A stretch of 64,000 bases of DNA, taken from assembly GCA_036702865.1 (NCBI GenBank), contig DATNQD010000086.1, positions 186,001 to 250,000 of the forward strand, given 5' to 3'. The position numbers and the translations under genes were made by a program. The notes under the pieces were generated by a model. That model saw nothing but the letters and a program-made list of their open reading frames with translations, did not search any database and had not been told where the DNA came from. Origin of the DNA: Trichocoleus sp. Lineage in GTDB: Bacteria; Cyanobacteriota; Cyanobacteriia; Elainellales; Elainellaceae. This document shows positions 17,041 through 25,941 of this stretch, in pieces (position 1 is the stretch's first letter; every line of letters starts with the position of its first letter).

Positions 17041-18144
17041 TTAAGCAACAGGCTGAGTCACTTTAGAAGCTCGCAGTTGTCCGCAAGCGGCATCGGCTTC
17101 CAGCCCTCTAGAATAGCGAACGCTCACAGCAATATGATTGGCTTTTAATGCTTTAACAAACGCCTGGATACGCCGCTCATCAGGACGCTGGTAATCGACT
17201 TCAGAAATGGGATTGTAGGGAATTAGGTTAACGTGACTTTGAAAGCCGCGCAGGTGATGTGCCAGCTCGATCGCATGTTCGGGGCAATCATTTAAGCCAG
17301 CCAGCAAAATATATTCAAACGTGACGCGCCGCCCAGTGATTTGCACATAGTCCCGGCATTCATCAAGTAGAGCTTCAAGAGGATATTGTCTGGCGCTGGG
17401 AATTAGCTTTTCGCGGGTCGCCTGATTGGAGGCATGAAGACTCACTGCCATCGTCACCTGAAGCTGATGCTCGGCAAAGCGACGAATCCGCCCCGGAATG
17501 CCCACCGTTGAGATTGTGATGCCGCGTTGCCCAATTCCTACATCTTGATTGAGCGATCGAACTGCCTGCAACACATTCTCGCTATTGAGCAGCGGTTCAC
17601 CCATGCCCATAAATACAATATTGCTGACGCGATGCTGGAAATCTTCCTGAACAGTCAAAACTTGATCAACAATCTCATGCGATTCCAGGTTGCGCAAAAA
17701 GCCGCCTTTCCCGGTTGCACAAAAATCACAAGCCATCGGACAACCGACCTGAGACGAGACGCAAACCGTTAACCGATCGATCGCCTGAGCATCCGTTAGC
17801 TTGAAAGTGGGAATGCCAACCGCTTCAATGATATGTCCGTCTGATAGCTTCAGCAAAAATTTCACAGTTCTATCAGGTGCAACCGATCGGAAGTGAATCG
17901 TGGAACGACCAATCGGCACATCTGCTACTGTTGAGCGCCACTGCTTCGGGAAGACTGAGATCTCCGCGATCGACCTCGCCCCTTGCTGATAAATCCATTG
18001 ATAAAGCTGTTTGCCCCGATAGGCAGGTTGCCCTTGCTGCTGCATCCAGGCTGTCATTTCCGGAAGCGACAGACCCAATAGCGGGCGGGTTACCCCATCA
18101 GAAGTGCGATCGGCTTGTAGAGATTCGAGAGGAGCAGCAGACAT
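17041..18144 (-). CDS. rlmN: RlmN, 23S rRNA A2503 C2-methyltransferase (dual-specificity with tRNA A37)
   Basis: From ATG 18144 the protein has 367 residues. The radical SAM motif CPMACDFC places cluster cysteines at 135, 139 and 142. The conserved MGMGEPLLN and methyl-carrying C-terminal Cys354 (in [10 protein letters not shown]) are present, as are SLHASN and YILLAGLND. RlmN methylates C2 of A2503 in 23S rRNA and A37 in some tRNAs by a ping-pong mechanism that uses the two extra cysteines. A TTG at 18171 is in frame but the ATG is the more natural start. The gene appears monocistronic. Confidence 0.96.
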   Translation of the reverse strand: MSAAPLESLQADRTSDGVTRPLLGLSLPEMTAWMQQQGQPAYRGKQLYQWIYQQGARSIAEISVFPKQWRSTVADVPIGRSTIHFRSVAPDRTVKFLLKLSDGHIIEAVGIPTFKLTDAQAIDRLTVCVSSQVGCPMACDFCATGKGGFLRNLESHEIVDQVLTVQEDFQHRVSNIVFMGMGEPLLNSENVLQAVRSLNQDVGIGQRGITISTVGIPGRIRRFAEHQLQVTMAVSLHASNQATREKLIPSARQYPLEALLDECRDYVQITGRRVTFEYILLAGLNDCPEHAIELAHHLRGFQSHVNLIPYNPISEVDYQRPDERRIQAFVKALKANHIAVSVRYSRGLEADAACGQLRASKVTQPVA

Positions 18145-18375
18145 AGCAATAGACAGGCTGAGGGAAGGCAATTTCTATCTTAGTCTGGTCTGCCTTGTCC
18201 TTGCATTGTTGCCATTGAACGTTGCCATAAGTCCAAAAAGCAAAAGCTACTGGCAAGAGGTTCAACCGTCAAGCAGCCTAGCTCGAGCCTATTTTTCATT
18301 TAGCGTCTAACTTGACATTAACGCTTTGCTGATCCTGGGTATTCTAAATGCTGATAGCTGCTGAGAGAACAACCC

Positions 18376-19512
18376 ATGAAACTTCAAAGAGAAGCCGGAC
18401 GATCGCTCCAACAAAACCCAACCAGACGACGGTTCTTGCAATTCTCAGCTGCAACCCTCTCAACGATCGCCCTTTCTAACTGTGCCCGCAGCAGTTTAGA
18501 GCGGTCATCTTCTCAGCAGCAAAGCCCTAAAGCAGGGGACAGTAAAACACTCAGCCTCTACACTTGGGCAGACTACAGCAATAACGATCTCTATCAGCGC
18601 TTTGAGTCGAAGACAGGAATCAAGGTCATTGCGGATGTCTATGAGTCCAATGAAGTCATGCTTGCGAAGATGCAGGCAGGTGGCGGCAAACAATATAGCA
18701 TCGTTTATCCATCTGACTATATGGTGCGGCAGATGACCGGTCTAAATTTGCTCACCCCAATTGACCACAGCCGCTTACAGGGACTCGATCGGCTGATGAA
18801 ACGCTGGCAGAATCCCGTATACGATCCAGGTAACGCCCACAGTGTCCCTTATGGCTGGGGCACAACCGGAATTTTGTACAACAGCAAAGTCATCTCATCC
18901 GAGCCAAAAGACTTAAATTTCTTCTGGGAAAATCAGCAGGCATTGGCAGGCAAGATAACGCTTTTAGATGATGTGCGGGAGACAATGGGAGCTGCCCTAA
19001 AATCATTAAATTATTCCTACAACAGCACCAATCCCACAGAGATTGAAGCAGCCTACAAAAAACTTTTAGCGCTTAAGCCTACCCTAGCTGCTTTCAAAAG
19101 TTATGGCTGGGAAGATCAGCTCATTGCCGGCGACCTGGCAGCTTGTATGAGCTATTCCACCTTAGGGAATTTGCTGCCCAAAGAAAACCCGCAACTCACC
19201 TTTGTCATTCCCCAAAGCGGGACTTCAGTCTGGACAGATACGCTAGCCATTCCAAATTCTGCCCCTAACCTGGAAGCAGCTTACGCTTGGATCAACTTTC
19301 TATTGGAGCCGGAAAGTGGCGTGTTTGGGATGGAGCAGATGAACGTTACTACGCCCAATCAAGCCACCTTTGATGCGCTCCCTGCTGCTATCAAAAGCAA
19401 TCCAAAAGTCTTCCCAACCGACACAATATTGGCTAAATCAGAAGCGGTTACGCTTGTGGGTGATACGATCGAACTCTATGACAAATATTGGAATCAGTTA
19501 AAGAGCGCTTAA
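18376..19512 (+). CDS. potD: PotD-like spermidine/putrescine-binding lipoprotein
   Basis: This 378-residue protein starts with a twin-arginine-like motif (TRRRFLQFSA, residues 16-25) followed by a lipobox-like LSNC (Cys36). It could be exported folded and lipidated. The mature part matches polyamine-binding proteins: SLYTWADYSNNDLYQRFE, YPSDYMVRQM, SVPYGWGTTGILYN and ITLLDDVRETMGAALK. PotD binds polyamines for an ABC importer. No potA, potB or potC lies on either side in this window. A hairpin terminator follows the gene. Substrate preference between spermidine and putrescine is not visible. Confidence 0.9.
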   Translation: MKLQREAGRSLQQNPTRRRFLQFSAATLSTIALSNCARSSLERSSSQQQSPKAGDSKTLSLYTWADYSNNDLYQRFESKTGIKVIADVYESNEVMLAKMQAGGGKQYSIVYPSDYMVRQMTGLNLLTPIDHSRLQGLDRLMKRWQNPVYDPGNAHSVPYGWGTTGILYNSKVISSEPKDLNFFWENQQALAGKITLLDDVRETMGAALKSLNYSYNSTNPTEIEAAYKKLLALKPTLAAFKSYGWEDQLIAGDLAACMSYSTLGNLLPKENPQLTFVIPQSGTSVWTDTLAIPNSAPNLEAAYAWINFLLEPESGVFGMEQMNVTTPNQATFDALPAAIKSNPKVFPTDTILAKSEAVTLVGDTIELYDKYWNQLKSA

Positions 19513-19555
19513 TCTGCCAATTCGCTTAAGTTGTCACTCACTCAATTGGTAGCCG

Positions 19556-19595
19556 AAAGGAGGAGAACCTGTTACCGGAACTCCTCCTTTATTTT
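19556..19595 (+). terminator. Terminator hairpin after potD
   Basis: A perfect 10-bp stem AAAGGAGGAG / CTCCTCCTTT (19556-19565 with 19581-19590) encloses a 15-nt loop. A T-rich tail follows (TTTATTTTG). It lies about 45 bp past the potD stop codon. Confidence 0.75.
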
Positions 19596-19689
19596 GTATC
19601 AATCTCTACCGTTCGGTTGTTATAAGGTCTTAATCAATCGTGATTTATTGAATCTATAGCACAGCGATAATCACGACTTTGAGGTTTGT

Positions 19690-20565
19690 ATGGTAGCCAC
19701 CGGAAGCAATAACGAGATTAATTCATCTGAGTTTAAAGAACCTGCTGTCGAAATTACGCCCGACAAACCGCTTCGCCAACTCGTCATTATTGGAGGGGCA
19801 GAAGATAAAGAGGGCGACTGCAAAATTCTGAGAGAGTTTGTCCGGATGGCAGGAGGATTGCAAGCCCGGGTTGTTGTCATGACCGTCGCCACAGGGCTAC
19901 CGGGAGAAGTCGGAGAAAACTACACTCGCATTTTTGAGCGACTCGGTGTCGAAAGCGTTCGAGTTGTGGATACGGCACGTCCAGAAGATGCTAGAGATCC
20001 AAAGGCGATCGAAGAAATCAATCAAGCAACTGGAATCTTCTTTACAGGTGGCAACCAGGCAAGAATTACAGAACTCTTGAAAGATAGTGAACTGGACGCT
20101 GCACTCCATAACCGCTACGGACAGGGGATTGTCATTGCTGGAACCAGTGCCGGAGCCGCGATGATGCCAGATGTGATGATTGTAGAAGGCGAGTCAGAAA
20201 CAAATCCACGGATGGAAGTAGTCAGCATGGATCGTGGCATGGGCTTCTTGCCTGGGGTTGTCATTGATCAACACTTTGCGCAACGAGGACGGCTTGGACG
20301 ACTCCTCTCTGCTGTATCGCAACAGCCCGTCGTGCTGGGGTTTGGCATTGACGAAAATACGGCGATCGTTGTGAGTGGCAACCACATTCAGGTAATTGGC
20401 GAAGGAGCCGTTACTGTAGTCGATACAGAGAATATTAGCCACACCAATGTAGACAGCTTGCTTAAGGACGAACCTCTAGCACTCTGTGGAGCGAAGCTGC
20501 ATATCCTCCCACATGGCTATGGCTTCGATCTAGAAGAGCGTGCTCCTATCTGTAACCCACGATAG
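19690..20565 (+). CDS. cphB: Cyanophycinase
   Basis: This 291-residue peptidase family S51 protein hydrolyses the storage polymer cyanophycin to beta-Asp-Arg dipeptides. Conserved parts include LVIIGGAEDKEGDCKIL, IFFTGGNQARI, the nucleophile elbow GTSAGAAMM (Ser153) and VIDQHFAQRGRLGRL. Length is normal. Cyanobacterial cphB is usually followed by cphA, the cyanophycin synthetase, but here a terminator and about 700 bp without a gene follow, then an unrelated gene on the other strand. The protein is probably cytoplasmic, with no signal peptide. Confidence 0.96.
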   Translation: MVATGSNNEINSSEFKEPAVEITPDKPLRQLVIIGGAEDKEGDCKILREFVRMAGGLQARVVVMTVATGLPGEVGENYTRIFERLGVESVRVVDTARPEDARDPKAIEEINQATGIFFTGGNQARITELLKDSELDAALHNRYGQGIVIAGTSAGAAMMPDVMIVEGESETNPRMEVVSMDRGMGFLPGVVIDQHFAQRGRLGRLLSAVSQQPVVLGFGIDENTAIVVSGNHIQVIGEGAVTVVDTENISHTNVDSLLKDEPLALCGAKLHILPHGYGFDLEERAPICNPR

Positions 20566-20614
20566 GCATTGAGAACTGGGTTGCAAAATTCAAGGAACCC
20601 TTCACTTAAAAGTG

Positions 20615-20639
20615 GGACGTACTCTTGTGCGTCCTTTTT
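20615..20639 (+). terminator. Terminator after cphB
   Basis: A 7-bp stem GGACGTA / TGCGTCC (one T-G wobble) is followed directly by five T. It ends transcription about 50 bp after the cphB stop codon. Confidence 0.75.
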
Positions 20640-21352
20640 CGCTGAGTAAGACCTTTTTCATCCAGTCAGTACAAGCGATTTGAATGTGCTTGATTTAACA
20701 ATATCAGTTTACTGAATTCACAGATCAGCAGAAGATTGCTATTAATTGAGATGAATTAGTTCAAGCTTTTATCGCATGACTTCGAGTAGTTATTTTTTAA
20801 AGTTAGACTCAGAAAAAGTATTGAATGGAATTCACCTAAGGATGAAATTCATTAGAAGTTAGTACATTAAAAAAAATAAAGAATGAAATAACAAAATTAA
20901 TTATTTCTCATTAGAAACAACAAATTAAATTAGAGAGCTATTTCATTCGAGGTGAACTTGTACTTCAAGGTTTAAAGCTGGCGATGCGTAGCGAGAAGCT
21001 TGAATCAGGGCAGTTTGAAGCTATAACCTCGCTAGGCGATCGAACAGAAATCTTAGTAGCAGCGAGTTGGATCGCAAGGAGGATTCTTCGTTTGCAAATC
21101 AGAGATTTGATGAGAAGTAAACTGAATACTTTCAGCGCCAAGATTGAAGTGAAGCAGGCTATGATGATCTGTGTTGATGTTAGAAACTGCGGATGCTAAC
21201 AGAACAAAAGCGCTCAGTATAAGATTCATAATTCGTCTAGTAAATGCAACCCGAACAAACTGATGATGCCCTCTGAGCGCTTGGTTTCATATCCGGGCAT
21301 CTGCCTAATCTGTTCTAAAAAGCACCTTGAAATCCCAGTGTTACTACGGGAA
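20640..21352. other. AT-rich intergenic island, about 700 bp
   Basis: The stretch is much richer in A and T than its surroundings, especially 20690-20960, and has few CGATCG words. An imperfect inverted repeat AATGAAATAA / TTATTTCTCATT lies at 20882-20912. A 71-codon frame at 20984-21199 resembles no protein I know. No tRNA or terminator for the convergent desulfurase gene is obvious. It may be an eroded gene or an old insertion. Confidence 0.5.
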
Positions 21353-22519
21353 CTACCCAACTGAGAGTGCTGCTTTCGGCATCAGACGCTGCAAAATTTG
21401 CTTGAGCACCATTGCTGTCCAATCAATATCTGCTTCAGTTGTATCGCGCCCGAGCGTGAGCCGAATCCCTGATTTTGCGGCTCGATCGCTTAATCCTGTC
21501 GCCAGGAGAACCGGGCTTGGAACCAATTTGCCGCTGTTGCAAGCTGAACCAGAACTGATCGCAATGCCTGCTAAGTTCATTTGCCGTACAATTGCCTTGC
21601 CGCTTAACGTTTCGCCATCTGTTGCAGGTAGATAGAAGCTGACATGGTGCGGCAGTCGATGCAGTCGATCCCCAGTTGGAACCAAATCTGAAACAGCCGC
21701 CAGGTGATCAAACAATCGATCGCGCAGTTGAATTAGCCGAGCGGCTTCGGTTCCCATCTCCTGGGCTGCGAGTTCTGCCGCAATGCCAAAGCCAGCAATC
21801 AGGGGGACTGCTTGGGTTCCCGATCGGAGACGAAACTCTTGCCCGCCTCCTGCTAGCAGCGGCACCAGTTCTACGCCCGGACGCACATAAAGCGCCCCTG
21901 CCCCCTGCGGGCCATAGAGCTTGTGGCTGGAAACTGAGAGAAGATCAACAGGAAGCTGCTTGACATTGATGGGTAACCGTCCTGCAACCTGAACAGCATC
22001 CGTATGAAACAATGCTCCATGGGCTCGTACCAGTTGCCCCAAAGCTTCGATCGGCTGAAGCGTCCCAACTTCACTTTGTCCGTAGATGATTGAAACAAGG
22101 ACCGTATTGGGTTGAAGCGCCGCCTGTAAATCATCGGGGTTCACCCGTCCTTGAGCATTGACAGGGAGCCGAGTCACCTGCCATCCTTGACTCTCCAGCC
22201 AGCGCACTGGTTCTGAAACAGCAGAATGTTCAATGCTGGAAATGATGATATGTTGGGGCAACCGATAGCGACGCGCAACGCCCATCAACGCTAAATTGTC
22301 GGACTCGGTACCGCCTGACGTGAAAACGATCGATTCCGGGAGAGCACCCAGCAATTCAGCAACTTGCATTCTGGCTTGTTCCATCACCACAGCGGCTCGC
22401 TGTCCCCAATGATGCAGGCTCGATGGATTTCCCCACTGCTCAGTCAGAATTTGCTGCATGAGGCCAATCGCTTCGGGACGCGTTGGGGTTGTGGCGCTGT
22501 AGTCCAGATAAATTTGCAT
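21353..22519 (-). CDS. Cysteine desulfurase (NifS/IscS family)
   Basis: From ATG 22519 this PLP-dependent enzyme has 388 residues. It starts MQIYLDYSATTPTRPEAIGL. The PLP lysine is in SSHKLYGPQGAG (Lys200), the cofactor segment is FTSGGTESDN, and the persulfide cysteine is in SSGSACNSGK (Cys327). The enzyme takes sulfur from cysteine for Fe-S clusters and other thio-cofactors. The usual NNE(V/I)G segment reads GQSEVGT here, with Ser in place of the second Asn. The TTG at 22555 is less likely than the ATG that matches the family start. Cyanobacteria carry several paralogues, so I give no gene letter. Confidence 0.92.
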   Translation of the reverse strand: MQIYLDYSATTPTRPEAIGLMQQILTEQWGNPSSLHHWGQRAAVVMEQARMQVAELLGALPESIVFTSGGTESDNLALMGVARRYRLPQHIIISSIEHSAVSEPVRWLESQGWQVTRLPVNAQGRVNPDDLQAALQPNTVLVSIIYGQSEVGTLQPIEALGQLVRAHGALFHTDAVQVAGRLPINVKQLPVDLLSVSSHKLYGPQGAGALYVRPGVELVPLLAGGGQEFRLRSGTQAVPLIAGFGIAAELAAQEMGTEAARLIQLRDRLFDHLAAVSDLVPTGDRLHRLPHHVSFYLPATDGETLSGKAIVRQMNLAGIAISSGSACNSGKLVPSPVLLATGLSDRAAKSGIRLTLGRDTTEADIDWTAMVLKQILQRLMPKAALSVG

Positions 22520-22672
22520 GGGTCGCTCTCGATAATATTCAATCGCAAGCCGCAATTGAGGAAGTCAGGACAGGGAACTCAGAAAAACCGCTTTTTTGCT
22601 TACTCGGTGGTAGATGAGCCAAGGATGAAGACAGCCGATCGCCTACTTTGAGCAGAGACCAACGAGTTTTGC

Positions 22673-23191
22673 TTAGAGGGAAGTATTTTGCATGGGTCGC
22701 GATGGAGACAAAAACAAAGCCTGGTTTTGAGGAGGCGGCGGAGCAGAGAGGAGGTCTTTTGGCGGCTGGTCTTCTGCCTCTGATTCTGAACTATATTGCC
22801 CGGTGACCTCAGTTGATACGAGAGGAACGTCCGGACGCTGGTTCAATGATCGGGCAGCAAGCGGGTTATCGCTCAACTCTTGCAAAGCAGCTTCTCCCAT
22901 ACGGATTTGAATATTTGGACCCGATCGTGCTAATCGAATCACTGCTCCATCTGTAAGGGGGACTTGAGTTACCCGTTTGCCATCTAAGTAAGTGCCATTT
23001 GTGCCTAGATTAATCATCTCCCAGGTCGAACCACTGCGACGTAGCTCAACATGATGGCGTGACACAACTGCACTGTACAGGATGACCTGATTATCGTTCG
23101 ATCGGCCGATGCGAATGACTGACTCATTCGGAAACGTCCAAACCTGAACTGGGATTTGCTTGACCGGATGGAGCAGGGACAGTGTAATCAC
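22673..23191 (-). CDS. FHA-domain protein (N-terminal FHA, disordered tail)
   Basis: The 172-residue protein has one forkhead-associated domain at about residues 20-100: VIRIGRSNDNQVILYSAVVS, then RHHVELRRSG and NLGTNGTYLDGKRV. Arg, Ser, His and Asn-Gly residues that bind phosphothreonine are all present. The last ~70 residues are Pro/Ser/Gln-rich. The start is GTG at 23191 without a strong Shine-Dalgarno sequence. The next gene upstream on the strand also encodes an FHA protein, 167 bp away. Partners are probably Ser/Thr kinases, none of which lies nearby. Confidence 0.85.
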   Translation of the reverse strand: MITLSLLHPVKQIPVQVWTFPNESVIRIGRSNDNQVILYSAVVSRHHVELRRSGSTWEMINLGTNGTYLDGKRVTQVPLTDGAVIRLARSGPNIQIRMGEAALQELSDNPLAARSLNQRPDVPLVSTEVTGQYSSESEAEDQPPKDLLSAPPPPQNQALFLSPSRPMQNTSL

Positions 23192-23358
23192 ACGACTAGC
23201 AAAGAAACAAAATCAAATGGATACCGAAAAAGCTGAAATTACAGTCTTTAACCAAATGTCTATGTTATTTCATCCTAGATCTGGTTGAACCGCTCGCTGC
23301 TGACAAATTCATTAAAAGCCTCTTTGGGGCTAGTCCCAGCCTAGAGAATCGGTAAAAA

Positions 23359-24111
23359 CTAAGTCATTTGGAACAAAAAGGTAACTTTATCTCCTTTGCC
23401 TAGTGCAATCCGATCGCCCGATCGCAGCCGATGGCGATTTCCCGGTGGTAGAGGCGTGTTGTTGACATAAGTGCCATTAGAACTGCCTACGTCTTCAATG
23501 TAGTAGATATCTCCCTCAACGCGAATATCAGCATGAATCCGGGAAACAATTTCTGAGTTGGGAAATCCAGAAACATCAATATCTGGCGGAATCCGATCGT
23601 TAGGCTTCCCTAGATGAATGACTGAAAGGTTTGCCGGAAGCTCAAGCAAGCGATCTGTCTGGACGTGAAGCAAGCGAGCAGCATGCGTTTGAAGCTGCGT
23701 TCTGGAGTTGAGGCTTGGAGAACTGGCGATCGGTTCAATGGGCTGGGATGCTACTGGGCTTGGCACCGGGACAGGTTGAGGCGGATTTTCGGCACCGCTC
23801 ATGGTTGGGTTTGCAAGCAGCGGATCAGGCGGCACCAATGGCTCGATCGGCGGCAGATCAGGAATATCGAGATCGGGTGAGAGTGTTGGAAGTGGCGCTT
23901 GTTTGCTTAAAGCTGGGTCGCTTTGGACTGGATTAACTGAGACTGGTTCACCTTGCAAGTTAGAGCCACACTGACCGCAAAAACTGGCATCTGTTTGGAC
24001 TGATGCGCCACAGCTAGGACAGGTTGTCATTGCCGGAAGAGGCGTATAGCACGCTTCACACTGAATTGCTGCATCCGGATTTTGGTGATTGCAGTTTGGA
24101 CAAACAATCAT
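23359..24111 (-). CDS. Double zinc-ribbon plus FHA-domain protein
   Basis: This 250-residue protein has two N-terminal zinc ribbons (Cys4, 7, 18, 21 and Cys31, 34, 45, 48). A Pro-rich linker (about 55-145) follows, then a C-terminal FHA domain with VIHLGKPNDRIPPDIDVSGF, IVSRIHADIRVEG and DVGSSNGTYVNNTPL. The FHA domain reads phosphothreonine and the ribbons may bind nucleic acid or protein. This layout is common in cyanobacteria next to Ser/Thr-kinase networks. The role is not established. It shares strand and domain with the downstream FHA gene. Confidence 0.88.
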   Translation of the reverse strand: MIVCPNCNHQNPDAAIQCEACYTPLPAMTTCPSCGASVQTDASFCGQCGSNLQGEPVSVNPVQSDPALSKQAPLPTLSPDLDIPDLPPIEPLVPPDPLLANPTMSGAENPPQPVPVPSPVASQPIEPIASSPSLNSRTQLQTHAARLLHVQTDRLLELPANLSVIHLGKPNDRIPPDIDVSGFPNSEIVSRIHADIRVEGDIYYIEDVGSSNGTYVNNTPLPPGNRHRLRSGDRIALGKGDKVTFLFQMT

Positions 24112-24283
24112 GCCATTTCCCTCAAATCACCACAGTAACTATCAATGTCTTAGATATCAATTATCAATTTATCTCTAAATCGCAGTTCTGTTACCCCTAA
24201 TACTTAACTCATACCTAATTAAGGGACAGAATCTCACAATTTGCCGCATGCGCGATCGAGCCATCAATCTGCTCAGGTTTTGC

Positions 24284-25018
24284 TCAACGAGGTACGACAA
24301 CTCCTTCAGCCGCTGCCTGATCCAACAGCCACCAAAGGGTTCCCTTGTCCTGAGGCTGGATTAGCCGCGATGGATAAGTTGTGCTGTCTCCTTCAGGTGC
24401 AAAAACCTGTTTGAGGGCTGTTTGTTTACTCGCGCCTGCCACCACAAAGAGGATGCATCTTGCTTGATTAATGATTGGCACGGTGAATGTAATGCGAGGC
24501 TGCCCGTCCTTATTGCCTACTGTTACCAGCCGATCGCAAACTTGAAGCGCCTCAGTGTGGGGAAACAGTGACGCCGTATGTCCATCGTCGCCCATTCCAA
24601 GCAACACAACATCTAGCGTCGGAATTTCTCCGGGCTGAAGCTGAAATAAGCCCCTCAGGTCTCGCTCGTAGCGTTGAGCTGCGATCGTGGGATCTGTCTC
24701 ATCGGTTGGCATGGGATGAATATGGGCATCGGGAATCGGGACGCGATCTAACCATGCCTGCTTCGCCATACCCGTGTTGCTGTCAGGATGGTCGTGCGGT
24801 ACATATCGCTCATCTCCCCAGAACACCTGAATTTTATCCCAGGGCAAGTCTTGTGCCGCAATTGCTTCATAGAGAGGTTTAGGCGTGCTGCCGCCGGAAA
24901 GGGCGATCGATGCAACTCCACGTTCTGCAATCGCAACTTGAAACTGTTCCAACACAATCTGAAGCGATCGTTGAATGAGCGCATTCGTATCAGACAAAAC
25001 CTCAATATGCTTATCCAC
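24284..25018 (-). CDS. pgl: 6-phosphogluconolactonase
   Basis: This 244-residue enzyme hydrolyses 6-phosphogluconolactone in the oxidative pentose phosphate pathway. Typical segments are IALSGGSTPKPLYEAIA, VFWGDERYVPHDHPDSN and LLGMGDDGHTASLFPHT. The GTG at 25018 is chosen because GAGGAG (25027-25032 on the opposite strand) lies 8 nt upstream; a TTG at 25024 would leave only 2 nt. No zwf, opcA or gnd lies nearby. The next gene upstream encodes a small zinc-ribbon protein. Confidence 0.94.
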   Translation of the reverse strand: MDKHIEVLSDTNALIQRSLQIVLEQFQVAIAERGVASIALSGGSTPKPLYEAIAAQDLPWDKIQVFWGDERYVPHDHPDSNTGMAKQAWLDRVPIPDAHIHPMPTDETDPTIAAQRYERDLRGLFQLQPGEIPTLDVVLLGMGDDGHTASLFPHTEALQVCDRLVTVGNKDGQPRITFTVPIINQARCILFVVAGASKQTALKQVFAPEGDSTTYPSRLIQPQDKGTLWWLLDQAAAEGVVVPR

Positions 25019-25127
25019 AGGCAAGTCTCCTCAACACGAAATCAGCCGATCGGTTATTTACCCACAGTGTACGCATCTTAGCGGGTAGGACGAGATGTCT
25101 ACGGATAGATTTTAGGTTTGCGCGATA

Positions 25128-25301
25128 CTAGGAGCGAACTGCAATTCCGGGAGCATAGGCTTCAACCACGTTGCCAGTTGCAGAACAAGTAATTAATAAG
25201 TAGTCACAAATATCGCACTGAGTCTGGATGAGATTTTTAATATAGTGGCGTTCGCCGGGTTTACCGCAGTTAGGACAACAAATGATTTGGAATGACTGCA
25301 T
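25128..25301 (-). CDS. 57-residue zinc-ribbon protein
   Basis: The short frame encodes a protein starting MQSFQIICCPNCGKPGERHY and ending VVEAYAPGIAVRS. Cys9-x2-Cys12 and Cys29-x2-Cys32 form a zinc ribbon; Cys8 and Cys39 are extra. I recall similar small cyanobacterial proteins with the ending VEAYAPGI, sometimes labelled PriA-like because of the ribbon. At 57 residues it has no helicase domain, so that name should not be used. It may bind nucleic acid. It lies 109 bp upstream of pgl on the same strand. Confidence 0.8.
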   Translation of the reverse strand: MQSFQIICCPNCGKPGERHYIKNLIQTQCDICDYLLITCSATGNVVEAYAPGIAVRS

Positions 25302-25941
25302 TGTTCTGTATCCTTAAAAGTAAATTAGTTCAAAAAGAAAATTTAAAGTTTGAGCGTTAACTAGATAGTTTTTTAACTAAGCTTTTGCCTCCTTTTCAAG
25401 ATTTATTAACTGATTAACGTGAAACGAATACAACAGATTGAAGTAAAGATTAGCTCTATGGGACGAAACTAGTTAACTTACTTTTATGCCGCTTTCCATA
25501 CCGCCAGCAGCTCAACGGAATCATCAAGAAACTGGAGTAAGATGGAGCAAGTCAAAAGCGGGGATCGCCCATCAGAGAAGTGATCCCCAATGTAGAATAC
25601 TTTATCGAGGTAGCCATCTATCTGGAGGCAGTTCTCCTGATTACTACCACAAGCTTTGTGAAACATTGAATTATCTTCAAGAATTTTTTATATAGAACGA
25701 ATGAACTTCGTGCATTTAACAAGGCAGCTTGAACAGAATCAATCTACCGTTCATTTTGAAAAAGCAAAAGTCTTTATCTAGTAAATATGAAAACCGATAC
25801 CCTAAAGCTTAAGACATACTTAATTAAAGCTACTACAGCATCATTCAATTCAGCAGAAACAGCCTTGTAGTGAGTCTCGATCGGTTCAACAAAAATCGAA
25901 GCACAGCTTTCTGCCATACTGTTCTGCTGCCAAGTTTCCAT
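25302..25941. other. Intergenic region, about 640 bp, with one doubtful small frame
   Basis: Minus-strand 25484-25666 could encode 60 residues with a protein-like middle (YLDKVFYIGDHFSDGRSPLL), but I do not recognise it and no Shine-Dalgarno sequence precedes its ATG. It might be a fragment of a decayed gene. The surrounding sequence is AT-rich with no other feature that I can support. Confidence 0.35.

Noticed and set aside
20984..21199. 71-codon frame in the AT-rich island
   Set aside because: No Shine-Dalgarno sequence or familiar pattern; kept only as a possible remnant.
25128..25301. Naming the zinc-ribbon gene as PriA helicase
   Set aside because: 57 residues contain no helicase domain; only the ribbon is similar.
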